NCBI RefSeq assembly: GCF_010095445.2
Contig: NZ_WFGV02000061.1
Coordinates: forward strand, 1-34,279
Reading direction: 5' to 3'
Source of the DNA: Pseudomonas sp. TNT3
Lineage (GTDB): Bacteria > Pseudomonadota > Gammaproteobacteria > Pseudomonadales > Pseudomonadaceae
Length of the DNA stretch: 34,279 nucleotides
Part shown: piece by piece, positions 15,289-23,464 of the stretch
Numbering within the stretch: position 1 is the stretch's first letter
Layout of the letters: each line of letters starts with the position of its first letter
The notes under the pieces: generated by a model
What the model was told of the DNA's origin: nothing
Database searches by the model: none
The model's input: the letters and a program-made list of their open reading frames with translations, nothing else
Program-made: the position numbers and the translations under genes

Positions 15289-16758
15289 TTAATCAATAGG
15301 ACGCGGCAACTGCAACGTCACCCGCAACCCACCTTCACGCAGGTTCTGCAAACTGACTTCCCCGCCATGGCTATGGGCAATGTTGCGCGCAATTCCCAAC
15401 CCCAGCCCATAACCCTGCTGCTGTCCCGCCAACCGAAAGTGCGGTTCGAAAACCTGCTCCAGCCGCTGCTCCGGAACGCCCGGCCCCTCATCGTCGACAT
15501 GCAGGATAAACGCACTTTCATCGTCATCGATGTGCAAATGCGCGGTCTGTCCGTACTTCAACGCGTTGTCGATCAGGTTGCCAATGCAGCGCTTGAGCGC
15601 CAACGGCTTACCCGGATACGCCGCCAGCGCCCGTCCATGCTGAGTGACCCGGCCATTGCCGTTGGGGGCCAGGTACGGTTCCACGAGACAATCAAGTACG
15701 TGGTTCAGGTCCACCGGCTCGATATTCTCGTGGATGTCAGTGTCTTTCACGCATTGCAGCGCGCCTTTGACCAACAGCTCCAGCTCGTCGAGATCGCGGC
15801 CGAACTTGGCTTGCAGCTGCTCGTCTTCCAGCAATTCAACCCGCAGTCGCAGCCGGGTAATCGGTGTGCGCAAGTCATGGGAAATCGCGCTGAACAACTG
15901 GCTGCGCTCGGTCAGGTAACGGCTGATGCGTTCACGCATGGCATTGAAGGCGCGGCCCACCTCGACCACTTCACTGCCACCGCCCTCTGCCACGGGCTCG
16001 ACTTCTGCCCCCAGCGACATGTCCCGTGCCGCGCGAGCAAGACGCTTGAGCGGACGACTCTGCCAGTGCACCAGCAGGCCAATGAACAACAGCAGAAAAC
16101 CGCTGGTAAGCACGATGAACCAGACCTGTTGCGCAGGCAGGCCCTGCTCTTCAAGGCTGGTGTAGGGTTCGGGCAATAGCGAGGCGATGTACAGCCACTC
16201 GCCCGGCGCCATCTGGATCTGCGTGACCAGTACCGGCGGGTTTACCGGTTCCAGGGTCAACGCGTAATGCGCCCAGGAACGCGGCAACTCATCCAGTTTC
16301 AACCCACTGTTGAAGATCCGCAGGTCTTCGGGGCTGACGAAGGTCACCGAGATATCGGTGTCGTGGCCCAGGGACTGGCGCAGCACTTCGTCCACCGCTT
16401 TGAGCACGGCTTCCTTGCGCGGGGTGATCGGCAGCACTTCCATGCCCAGGGGTTTGTCGTTGAGGGTCACGACGAAGCGGGTACCGCCCATGCTGCGCAA
16501 CTGGTCGAGCACCAGTGGCCGGAACGCCACCGGCAACGAGCGAAAGTAACTGACACTGGCGGTCATCGAATGCGCGAGGCTACGGGCACTGGTGACCAGG
16601 CCTTCGAGCTGGGTGGCGCGCAATTGCGACACCCAGATCACACTCGACAAGGTTTGAGCGAACAGCACCGCCAACAAGGTCAGCAGCAACATCCGTCCGA
16701 GCAGCGAACGCGGCACCGGGACCCGGGCGGCCAGTTTACGGAAGAACTCAGTGGCCAT
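15289..16758 (-). CDS. gtrS: Sensor histidine kinase GtrS (glucose/2-ketogluconate sensing)
   Basis: Inner-membrane histidine kinase, 489 residues from the ATG at 16758. An upstream GTG would add 12 residues, but the ATG gives a compact 11-base overlap with gltR. Order: TM1 (about 19-43), periplasmic sensor (about 44-212), TM2 (about 213-233), HAMP (about 235-288), H-box SHDLRTPITRL with phospho-acceptor H294, N-box NLIDNALKYG (about 394-403), G1 DEGPGVP and G2 GYGLGLG (449-455). All catalytic boxes are intact. In P. aeruginosa GtrS responds to 2-ketogluconate/6-phosphogluconate and phosphorylates GltR, which activates glucose transport genes. Its place directly after gltR and next to gts supports this name. 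Older names include gltS. Confidence 0.93.
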   Translation of the reverse strand: MATEFFRKLAARVPVPRSLLGRMLLLTLLAVLFAQTLSSVIWVSQLRATQLEGLVTSARSLAHSMTASVSYFRSLPVAFRPLVLDQLRSMGGTRFVVTLNDKPLGMEVLPITPRKEAVLKAVDEVLRQSLGHDTDISVTFVSPEDLRIFNSGLKLDELPRSWAHYALTLEPVNPPVLVTQIQMAPGEWLYIASLLPEPYTSLEEQGLPAQQVWFIVLTSGFLLLFIGLLVHWQSRPLKRLARAARDMSLGAEVEPVAEGGGSEVVEVGRAFNAMRERISRYLTERSQLFSAISHDLRTPITRLRLRVELLEDEQLQAKFGRDLDELELLVKGALQCVKDTDIHENIEPVDLNHVLDCLVEPYLAPNGNGRVTQHGRALAAYPGKPLALKRCIGNLIDNALKYGQTAHLHIDDDESAFILHVDDEGPGVPEQRLEQVFEPHFRLAGQQQGYGLGLGIARNIAHSHGGEVSLQNLREGGLRVTLQLPRPID

Positions 16759-17479
16759 TGCTGGCAACCACGTTGGCTGCCAGTTGGTAGCCACTGCCGC
16801 GCACGGTGCGGATCAGTCGAGGAGGTTTTTCGGTGTCGCGCAGGCGTTGCCGCAGACGGCTGACCGCCATGTCGACGATGCGATCCAGCGGCATCAGGTC
16901 GCGCCCCCGGGTGGCATTGCCGATGGTGTCGCGGTCGAGGATTTCCTGAGGGTGATCGAGGAACAGTTTCAGCAACGCGAAATCAGCGCCGGAGAGGATC
17001 ACTTCTTCACCGTCGATGTGGAACAGCCGATGGCTGACCATGTCCAGCCGCCAGTCATCGAAGGCCAGCACTTCACTGCCGGAGCGCTCCTGACCGAACT
17101 GCGCACGGCGCAACAAGGCCTTGATGCGTGCCTGCAATTCACGGGGGCTGAAGGGTTTTCCAAGATAGTCGTCGGCGCCCAGTTCGAGGCCGATCACGCG
17201 GTCGGCTTCGTCGGAACTGGCGGTGAGCATGATGATGGGCACCTGCGCCTGGCGCGGGTGCTGGCGAATCCAGCGGCACAGACTGAAACCGTCTTCGTCC
17301 GGCAGCATCACGTCGAGGATCACCAGATCGCTCGGAGCCTCGTTCAGGGCCTGGCGAAAGCCTGCACCGTCGGGCGTGGTACGCACCTGGAACCCGGCGC
17401 GGGTCAGGTAGGTGTCCAGCAACTCGCGTATCTCCTGATCGTCATCGACCAACAAAATCGACTTGTTGACTGAGCTCAC
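16748..17479 (-). CDS. gltR: Response regulator GltR (OmpR family)
   Basis: A 243-residue cytosolic two-component regulator. Receiver domain: acidic pocket D12-D14, phospho-acceptor D56 (VILDVMLPDEDG), T86 and K108 (LGKPF). A winged-helix DNA-binding domain (about 135-240) carries GSGYQLAANV near its end. It starts with GTG at 17479, supported by AAGGA about 9 bases upstream; no better ATG fits the conserved N-terminus. It overlaps gtrS by 11 bases. In Pseudomonas GltR controls the glucose transport genes, and the shared module before gtsA and the AGE gene is a plausible target because OmpR-type regulators bind spaced half-sites. A REP pair separates it from glk upstream. Confidence 0.93.
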   Translation of the reverse strand: MSSVNKSILLVDDDQEIRELLDTYLTRAGFQVRTTPDGAGFRQALNEAPSDLVILDVMLPDEDGFSLCRWIRQHPRQAQVPIIMLTASSDEADRVIGLELGADDYLGKPFSPRELQARIKALLRRAQFGQERSGSEVLAFDDWRLDMVSHRLFHIDGEEVILSGADFALLKLFLDHPQEILDRDTIGNATRGRDLMPLDRIVDMAVSRLRQRLRDTEKPPRLIRTVRGSGYQLAANVVASNGH

Positions 17480-17555
17480 TGGGCGGCGTCCTTGTTATTT
17501 GAATGGGGCGGATTATGCCTGATCGATCATGATTCTATTTATCTGTGAGGGCCCC

Positions 17556-17638
17556 ATCGCTGGCAAGCCAGCTCCCACAGGTTTTGTGCACATTTTGAAA
17601 TGTGTCACCCATCCTGTGGGAGCTGGCTTGCCAGCGAT
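17556..17638. repeat. Paired REP-type inverted repeat between glk and gltR
   Basis: Perfect 26-base arms at 17556-17581 and 17613-17638 (core ATCGCTGGCAAGCCAGCTCC) flank 31 bases. The same core, diverged, is found between gtsA and gtsB. It lies in the 174-base gap between glk and gltR, where it may stabilise or attenuate the edd-glk-gltR-gtrS message. Confidence 0.88.
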
Positions 17639-17653
17639 AGGGGCGCTACGGTC

Positions 17654-18604
17654 TCAAGCCTGTTCGAGCGCCACACCAGCACCCATCAATCCGGAATACG
17701 GCGCCGTCACCAGCCACACCGGAATGCCTTTGAAATAATCGCTCATGCACCCCTTGTCGGCGAAGCACCGGGCAAATCCGCTTTCAACGAAGAAATCGGC
17801 AAACCGCGGTATCACCCCGCCCACGATGTACACGCCGCCACGCCCACCGGTGGTGAGGACGTTGTTGCCGGCCACGCGGCCGAGCCAGCAGCAGAACTGT
17901 TCTAGCACTTCCAGCGCAACCGGGTCACCCGCCAACCCGGCCGCGGTGATCGCTTCCGGTGTTTCGAGCACCGCTTCATGGCCGTCCACCGCACAAATCG
18001 CCCGGTAAACACGCGGCAAGCCGCTGCCGCTCAACGCCGTTTCGGCGCTGACATGCCCGATCTCATTGAAGATGTGCTGCCATAGCTGGGTTTCCCGCAG
18101 ACTGCTCAAAGGCAGATCGACGTGACCGCCCTCGCCCGGCAATGCGGCGAAACGGCCCTCTCCCAGGTCCAGCAAGGTGCCAACGCCCAGGCCGGTGCCC
18201 GGACCAATGACCACCGCGGGCCGCAACGGCTCCGGCGTACCTTCGCACACCACTCGAAACTCATCCGGCTGCAAACGGGTCATGCCAAGCGCCATGGCGG
18301 AGAAGTCATTCACCAGCAGCAGCTGGTCCACCTGCAAGGTCTTGCAGAACCCCTCGCGGCTCAGGCGCCAGTGATTGTTGGTGAACTTGAATTCATCGCC
18401 GCTCACCGGGCCGGCGACCGACAGGCACACCGAACCGATCGAACCCGGCTTCAGCCCCAGCCCGCCAAGGTAGACGCCAATGGCCTCTTCCGGACTGGTG
18501 TGGTCCGCGGTCGGCAGCACCTGGATAGATTCCAGCTGCTGGTTTTTCCACAACGCAAAACGCGCGTTGGTTCCTCCGATGTCACCGACCAAAGCCAGTT
18601 TCAA
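17654..18604 (-). CDS. glk: Glucokinase
   Basis: Cytosolic ATP-dependent kinase making glucose-6-phosphate from imported glucose. At 316 residues it is a bacterial group A glucokinase: phosphate loop GDIGGTNARFAL (8-18), LSVAGPV (61-67), catalytic base D100 in LLVNDFSAMALG, and PGTGLGVG after it. PGEGGHVDLP corresponds to the glucose-binding GE-GH segment. The start is TTG at 18604, overlapping the edd stop as TTGA. The phosphate loop begins 8 residues in, and GGAG lies 8 bases upstream, so no other start fits. Translation is therefore coupled to edd, and transcription should be HexR-controlled from the edd promoter. Confidence 0.95.
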   Translation of the reverse strand: MKLALVGDIGGTNARFALWKNQQLESIQVLPTADHTSPEEAIGVYLGGLGLKPGSIGSVCLSVAGPVSGDEFKFTNNHWRLSREGFCKTLQVDQLLLVNDFSAMALGMTRLQPDEFRVVCEGTPEPLRPAVVIGPGTGLGVGTLLDLGEGRFAALPGEGGHVDLPLSSLRETQLWQHIFNEIGHVSAETALSGSGLPRVYRAICAVDGHEAVLETPEAITAAGLAGDPVALEVLEQFCCWLGRVAGNNVLTTGGRGGVYIVGGVIPRFADFFVESGFARCFADKGCMSDYFKGIPVWLVTAPYSGLMGAGVALEQA

Positions 18605-20427
18605 TTAAGCGTCTCCAGGGCAGAAGTAAAGGCGCTGGCGCCCTGCTCCGCCGAGCTGAAGGCCATGCGCATGAAGCCAAATAATTCGCGACCGCTGCCG
18701 ATGTTATTGCCCAGAAGGCCCTTGGCCGGTTCGCGTTTGGCGAATTCGTCGGCGTCCACCTTAAGCTCAAGAGTGCCTTTGACGCCATCGACGCGGATGA
18801 TATCGCCCTCTTGCACCCGCGCCAAAGCGCCACCCACATAGGCTTCGGGGCTGACATGGATAGCGGCCGGGATTTTCCCCGAGGCACCGGACATGCGCCC
18901 GTCAGTCACCAGCGCGACTTTGAAGCCTCGATCCTGCAACACACCGAGGAACGGCGTCATCTTGTGCAGTTCCGGCATGCCATTGGAGCGCGGCCCCTGG
19001 AAGCGCATCACGGCGACAAAATCTTTCTCCAGCAAACCTGCCTTGAAAGCATCGGCCAGGTCCTGCTGATCCTGGAACACCATTGCCGGTGCTTCGACGA
19101 TCTGGTTTTCCAGCGCTACGGCGGAGACTTTCATCACGCCACGTCCGAGGTTGCCTTCCATTACACGCAAGCCGCCCTCTGCCGAGAACGCACGCGCCAC
19201 CGGACGCAGAATCTCTTCGTCGAGGCTGTCGGTCGGTCCTTCGCGCCAGACCAGCTCGCCGTTATCGAGGAACGGTTCCACGGTGTAGCGGCTCAGGCCG
19301 TGGCCGAGCACGGTGTTGACGTTTTCATGCAGCAACCCGGCTTCCAGCAGCTCGCGGATCAGGAACGACATGCCGCCCGCCGCCTGGAAGTGGTTGATGT
19401 CGGCTTTGCCGTTCGGGTAAACGTGGCTCAGGGTCGGCACCACCTCAGAGAGGTCGGCCATGTCTTGCCAGGTCAACTGAATACCCGCCGCCATGGCGAT
19501 CGCCGGCATGTGCAGGGTGTGGTTGGTCGAGCCGCCCGTGGCGTGCAGGGCCACAATCGAGTTGACCAGCGAACGCTCATCGACGATTTCGCCGATGGGC
19601 ATGAAGTCGCCATTTTGCTTGGTCAGTCGGGTGACTTGGTGGGCGGCTTCACGGGTCAGCGCATCGCGCAGCGGCGTGTTCGGGTTGACGAAAGAAGCGC
19701 CCGGCAGGTGCAGGCCCATGACTTCCATCAGCAGCTGGTTGGTGTTGGCGGTGCCGTAGAACGTGCACGTGCCAGGGCTGTGGTAGGACTTCATCTCCGA
19801 TTCCAGCAGCTCTTCGCGAGTTGCCTTGCCTTCGGCGTAGCGCTGGCGCACATCCGCTTTCTGCTTGTTGGAAATGCCCGAGACCATTGGCCCGCCCGGT
19901 ACGAAGATCGTCGGCAGATGACCAAAACGCAGGGCGCCCATCATCAGGCCCGGCACGATCTTGTCGCAGATGCCCAGCATCAGCGCGCCGTCAAACATGT
20001 TGTGCGACAGCGCCACGGCCGTCGACATCGCAATCACTTCACGGCTCGGCAGGCTCAGTTCCATGCCGGGCTCGCCCTGGGTCACGCCGTCGCACATGGC
20101 CGGTGTGCCGCCCGCGAACTGACCGACCGAGCCGATTTCGCGCAGGGCCTTTTTGATCTGTTCAGGGAAGACTTCGTACGGCTGATGCGCCGACAGCATG
20201 TCGTTATATGACGAAACAATTGCAATGTTTGCGGAGTTCATCATCCGCAAGCTGTTCTTGTCGTCGGTGCCGCAACCGGCGACGCCGTGGGCGAAGTTGG
20301 CGCATTGCAGCTTGCCGCGCATCGGACCGTCGCTGGCCGCACCGCGAATCAGTGCAAGGTAGGCCTCACGCGTGGCGCGGCTACGGGCGATAAGCCGTTC
20401 GGTGACCTCAAGGACGCGGGGATGCAT
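18601..20427 (-). CDS. edd: 6-phosphogluconate dehydratase
   Basis: Entner-Doudoroff enzyme that dehydrates 6-phosphogluconate to KDPG, using a [4Fe-4S] cluster. The 608-residue length is standard for the IlvD/Edd family. Cluster-region cysteines appear in GTPAMCDGVTQGEPGM (C112), LMLGICDKIVPG (C154) and SPGTCTFYGTANTNQ. The C-terminal block includes TDGRMSGASGKIPAAIHVSPEA with a normal family pattern. The ATG has GGAG 8 bases upstream. It is the first gene of edd-glk (probably continuing to gltR-gtrS) and diverges from gap over 220 bases containing two HexR operators. Confidence 0.97.
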   Translation of the reverse strand: MHPRVLEVTERLIARSRATREAYLALIRGAASDGPMRGKLQCANFAHGVAGCGTDDKNSLRMMNSANIAIVSSYNDMLSAHQPYEVFPEQIKKALREIGSVGQFAGGTPAMCDGVTQGEPGMELSLPSREVIAMSTAVALSHNMFDGALMLGICDKIVPGLMMGALRFGHLPTIFVPGGPMVSGISNKQKADVRQRYAEGKATREELLESEMKSYHSPGTCTFYGTANTNQLLMEVMGLHLPGASFVNPNTPLRDALTREAAHQVTRLTKQNGDFMPIGEIVDERSLVNSIVALHATGGSTNHTLHMPAIAMAAGIQLTWQDMADLSEVVPTLSHVYPNGKADINHFQAAGGMSFLIRELLEAGLLHENVNTVLGHGLSRYTVEPFLDNGELVWREGPTDSLDEEILRPVARAFSAEGGLRVMEGNLGRGVMKVSAVALENQIVEAPAMVFQDQQDLADAFKAGLLEKDFVAVMRFQGPRSNGMPELHKMTPFLGVLQDRGFKVALVTDGRMSGASGKIPAAIHVSPEAYVGGALARVQEGDIIRVDGVKGTLELKVDADEFAKREPAKGLLGNNIGSGRELFGFMRMAFSSAEQGASAFTSALETLN

Positions 20428-20547
20428 GTGTAGAACTCCAGGCTAACGGATGTGGCGACCTGATTGTCTATGCTGAACAAGCACCGCTGTGATTGGGATG
20501 ACAGGCGGTTTTCTTGATCATTCGGACCAGTTGATTCAGGTCACTCG

Positions 20548-20562
20548 TTGTAGATTGAACAA
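20548..20562 (-). promoter_or_regulatory. HexR operator, edd-proximal copy
   Basis: TTGT-AGATTGA-ACAA is an exact match to the TTGT-N7-ACAA operator reported for Pseudomonas HexR. It lies 121 bases before the edd start in the edd-gap divergent region and probably controls edd-glk. Confidence 0.8.
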
Positions 20563-20609
20563 AATATTGCCATTAAAAAGGCTTGTTTTCTATTTTTATG
20601 CGAATAATC

Positions 20610-20624
20610 TTGTAATTCCAACAA
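20610..20624 (+). promoter_or_regulatory. HexR operator, gap-proximal copy, with possible gap promoter
   Basis: TTGT-AATTCCA-ACAA matches the HexR operator exactly and ends 23 bases before the gap ATG. A tentative sigma70 promoter, TTGCCA (20567-20572), 18 bases, TATTTT (20591-20596), would place the operator at or just after the start site, a steric-block position. The promoter call is weak; the operator call is strong. Confidence 0.78.
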
Positions 20625-20647
20625 CAAAACGACGGCGGCCCATTTAA

Positions 20648-21649
20648 ATGACTCTACGAATTGCTATCAATGGTTTTGGCCGGATTGGCCGCAACGTCCT
20701 TCGTGCACTGTATACCCAAGGCTATCGTCAGGATTTGCAGATCGTCGCCATCAACGACTTGGGTGACAGCTCGATCAATGCGCATTTGCTCAAGTACGAC
20801 ACTGTTCACGGCACGTTCGACGCCGATGTTCAGCATGACCAGGAAAGCCTGACCGTCAACGGCGACCGTATTGCCGTCAGTGCCATTCGCAATCCGGCAG
20901 ACCTGCCTTGGGCAGCCGAAAAAATTGATGTGGTGTTCGAATGCACCGGTCTTTTCACAGACCGGGCCAAAGCCGCCGCGCATATTACGGCCGGCGCGCG
21001 CAAAGTCATCATCTCCGCCCCGGCCAAAGGCGCCGACGCCACCGTGGTGTATGGGGTGAACCACGACATTCTGCGCCAGTCCCACCAGATCATTTCCAAC
21101 GCGTCGTGCACCACCAACTGCCTGGCCCCGGTGGCCCAGGTGCTGCATCGCGAACTGGGCATCGAAAGCGGCCTGATGACCACGATTCACGCCTACACCA
21201 ATGACCAGAACCTGACCGACGTCTATCACACCGACCCGTATCGCGCTCGTTCGGCTACCCAGAACATGATCCCGAGCAAGACCGGCGCCGCAGAAGCGGT
21301 CGGCCTGGTGCTGCCGGAACTGGCCGGCAAACTGACCGGCATGGCAGTGCGTGTTCCCGTGATCAACGTGTCGCTGGTGGACCTGACCGTACAACTCAAG
21401 CGCGAAGCCTCGGCTGACGAAGTGAACGCCCTGCTCAAGGAAGCCAGCCAGCATTCGAAGATTCTGGGCTACAACACCCTGCCCCTGGTTTCCAGTGACT
21501 TCAATCACAACCCGCTGTCGTCGATCTTCGATGCCAATCACACAAAATCCAGCGGCAAGCTGCTCAAGGTGCTGGCCTGGTACGACAACGAATGGGGCTT
21601 CTCCAACCGCATGCTCGATAACTGCCTGGCGTTGTGTAACGCGGAGTAA
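20648..21649 (+). CDS. gap: Glyceraldehyde-3-phosphate dehydrogenase, type I
   Basis: Converts glyceraldehyde-3-phosphate and phosphate to 1,3-bisphosphoglycerate with NAD+, taking one product of Eda into lower glycolysis. A 333-residue cytosolic homotetramer type: Rossmann start INGFGRIGRN (7-16), NAD-binding VAINDLGD (33-40), active-site ISNASCTTNCLAP (149-161; nucleophile C154) and H181 in TTIHAYTNDQ. All are intact. The ATG lies in a CATTTAAATG palindrome and lacks a clear Shine-Dalgarno. HexR operators upstream match the known HexR control of gap-1. A small hairpin (GCGGAG/CTCCGC, 21641-21657) surrounds the stop codon but has no T-tract. Pseudomonas has further gap paralogues elsewhere; this is the edd-linked one. 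Confidence 0.96.
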   Translation: MTLRIAINGFGRIGRNVLRALYTQGYRQDLQIVAINDLGDSSINAHLLKYDTVHGTFDADVQHDQESLTVNGDRIAVSAIRNPADLPWAAEKIDVVFECTGLFTDRAKAAAHITAGARKVIISAPAKGADATVVYGVNHDILRQSHQIISNASCTTNCLAPVAQVLHRELGIESGLMTTIHAYTNDQNLTDVYHTDPYRARSATQNMIPSKTGAAEAVGLVLPELAGKLTGMAVRVPVINVSLVDLTVQLKREASADEVNALLKEASQHSKILGYNTLPLVSSDFNHNPLSSIFDANHTKSSGKLLKVLAWYDNEWGFSNRMLDNCLALCNAE

Positions 21650-21732
21650 TGCTCCGCTAAACCAGGCTCACCACGGCCCACTACAGGCATCGCGCAGTCT
21701 TTCACAATTCTGTGCTTGACCTCTCGAGCGGA

Positions 21733-21747
21733 TGATAAGCATTATCA
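21733..21747 (+). promoter_or_regulatory. Fur box upstream of the ECF sigma gene
   Basis: TGATAAG-C-ATTATCA matches the 7-1-7 Fur consensus TGATAAT-C-ATTATCA in 14 of 15 bases. It is 28 bases before the sigma factor start, with a -35-like TTGACC at 21716-21721. Iron-replete Fur should therefore block transcription of the sigma gene. Confidence 0.88.
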
Positions 21748-21774
21748 TTCGCTCGAAATGGATCAGGTTCTCCC

Positions 21775-22293
21775 GTGAGTCAGTCGCGCTTCAATCACGT
21801 CTTCATCGCCCAGCGGGTTTCGCTGCTGCGCACGCTGGAGCGGATGGTCAACAATCACAGCACCGCCGAAGACCTCTTGCAGGAGACCTACCTGCGAGTG
21901 ACGCGGGCGCTCAGTGAGCGTGCCATCGATCACCTTGAACCTTTTGTTTTCCAGACGGCCCGCAATTTGGCGCTGGATCATTTGCGTGCGCGCCGCATTC
22001 AGTCCCGCACCCTGCTCGACGACGTGCCGATGGAGGTGGTGGAAAGTGTCGCCGCCCCGGTCAGCAGTGCCGAGGACGCCGCTCATGCCGAACAGTTGCT
22101 GGAGCATTTGAACGTGAGCCTCAACCAACTCAGCGCCCGCCAGCAGCAGATCTTCATTCTCAGCCGTCTGCACGGGCACAGCTATCTGGAAATTGCCCAG
22201 AAGCTCGACGTGTCGTTGAGCACCGTGCAAAAGGAACTGAAGCTGATCATGGCGATCTGCATCGGTGTTGCCGAACGTCTGAACGGCGACTGA
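21775..22293 (+). CDS. FecI-like ECF sigma-70 factor (iron/haem uptake)
   Basis: A 172-residue extracytoplasmic-function sigma factor. Region 2 spans about 10-75 (TAEDLLQETYLRVTRAL is the core-binding helix) and region 4 about 110-165, with helix-turn-helix HSYLEIAQKLDVSLSTVQKEL. It starts with GTG at 21775. A Fur box lies 28 bases upstream, and it is followed by a FecR-type anti-sigma gene and a TonB receptor with an STN domain, the full cell-surface signalling set. Layout and cargo resemble the Hxu system of P. aeruginosa (HxuI). Its likely targets are the promoters at 23353-23388 and 26081-26116. Exact orthology to HxuI is not proven. Confidence 0.92.
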   Translation: MSQSRFNHVFIAQRVSLLRTLERMVNNHSTAEDLLQETYLRVTRALSERAIDHLEPFVFQTARNLALDHLRARRIQSRTLLDDVPMEVVESVAAPVSSAEDAAHAEQLLEHLNVSLNQLSARQQQIFILSRLHGHSYLEIAQKLDVSLSTVQKELKLIMAICIGVAERLNGD

Positions 22294-22376
22294 GTTGGCG
22301 AGGCTTTGCTACCCTTGCCTCCTTTTCACGCTTCATCCAAAAAACAGCGGTGCACAGACACTGCCGAGGAAACACC

Positions 22377-23342
22377 GTGACGGACACCCGCCGCCCGCCT
22401 CCGCCCGCCCCGGCGCAGGACTCCGCAAGCGCGATGGACCAGGCCCTGGACTGGCTGATCGTGCTGGGCAGTCCGAGCGAGGATCAGACCCGAGAGTTTC
22501 AAGACTGGCTTGCTGCCGATCCCTTGAATGCCCAAGCGTTTGCCAAAGCCCAGGCCATCTGGGACGGCCCGCAGGTGGTGCAATGCGCGCAAACACTGGC
22601 CGCTCGACCGCCGAAGGTGACGGTGCTGTCGCGCCTGCGCCCGCACTGGAAACCCCTGGCCACTGCGGCCGTCCTGATCCTCGGCCTGTTCAGTTTCAGC
22701 AACCTGCCCATGCGCCTGCAGGCCGATCACCTGACCGTGGTCGGTGAACGCCAGCGACTGCAATTGGAGGACGGCTCGAAAGTCCTGCTGAACACCAACT
22801 CGGCCTTTTCCAGCACCATTAATGATCAGCAACGCGTGGCTCGTTTGTATCAGGGCGAGGCGTTTTTCGAGGTGCCGGCCAATCGGGGCAAACCGCTGGA
22901 AATTGACGCCGGCCCGGTCAAGGCCAGCGTGCGCGATACAGCATTTGCCGTGCGCTACCTCGACGGCGTGGCACAGGTCCAGGTGCAGCGCGGGGATGTC
23001 GATTTGCGCGCCACCCGTGACGATGCCCGGATTCGCTTGTCCGCCGGGGAAAGTATCCGCATCGGCCCCAACGGCTTTGATCGTCCGGCCAAACTCGACG
23101 CCGCCACCGAGCTGGCCTGGGTCCAGGGCAGGCTGGTCTTCGAGAACTGCCCACTGAGCCAGGTGCTGGCTGAACTGCGCCGTTACTACCCCGGCTGGAT
23201 CATCAACAACAATGAGCAATTGGCCGACGTCGCCGTCACCGGCAATTACCGGCTCGATCAGCCGCTGGACGTGGTGCGTTCACTCGCCCACATCACCTCG
23301 GCACGCCTTCAGGAATTCCCTGCGTTGGTGATCTTGAACTAA
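22377..23342 (+). CDS. FecR-family anti-sigma factor / signal transducer
   Basis: A 321-residue single-pass inner-membrane protein. An N-terminal cytosolic DUF4880 domain (about 20-85; ALDWLIVLGSPSEDQTREFQDWL) binds the sigma factor. A membrane segment (about 93-111) follows, then a periplasmic FecR domain (about 115-210) and a C-terminal STN-like/DUF4974 domain (about 245-321) that would contact the receptor. I use GTG at 22377, which has GAGGA 6 bases before it; a frame extending upstream to 22350 lacks this. It begins 83 bases after the sigma gene. It should hold the sigma factor inactive, or help activate it, until the receptor binds ligand. Corresponds by position to HxuR. Confidence 0.92.
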   Translation: MTDTRRPPPPAPAQDSASAMDQALDWLIVLGSPSEDQTREFQDWLAADPLNAQAFAKAQAIWDGPQVVQCAQTLAARPPKVTVLSRLRPHWKPLATAAVLILGLFSFSNLPMRLQADHLTVVGERQRLQLEDGSKVLLNTNSAFSSTINDQQRVARLYQGEAFFEVPANRGKPLEIDAGPVKASVRDTAFAVRYLDGVAQVQVQRGDVDLRATRDDARIRLSAGESIRIGPNGFDRPAKLDAATELAWVQGRLVFENCPLSQVLAELRRYYPGWIINNNEQLADVAVTGNYRLDQPLDVVRSLAHITSARLQEFPALVILN

Positions 23343-23352
23343 ATGAGAATTA

Positions 23353-23388
23353 TTTTTACTCGATAGCTGAAGCTCGTTCGTCTCGTTA
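23353..23388 (+). promoter_or_regulatory. Putative ECF-sigma promoter of the receptor gene
   Basis: TTTTTACT (23353-23360), 14 bases, CGTTCGTCTCGTTA (23375-23388). Both blocks and their spacing recur exactly before the haem oxygenase gene, while the 14 spacer bases differ. CGTC in the -10 block is common for ECF promoters. It lies 76 bases before the receptor start. Confidence 0.75.
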
Positions 23389-23464
23389 TAGCCAATGCAA
23401 TTGATTCGCATCTCTAAATGCAAATCAGCACCTATAAAGATTCGTGCGACACGGAGCGCTATCG

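Noticed and set aside
17598..17610. TGTGTCACC as another copy of the gtsA/AGE regulatory element
   Set aside because: It lies in the loop of a REP pair and lacks the CCCTTCGTTAC and -10 blocks at the required spacing.
18811..20211. 466-codon plus-strand open frame antisense to edd
   Set aside because: Shadow of edd, rich in R, H and Q, with no recognisable family.
21641..21657. Terminator after gap
   Set aside because: The GCGGAG/CTCCGC hairpin surrounds the stop codon but no T-tract follows, so it does not qualify as a rho-independent terminator.
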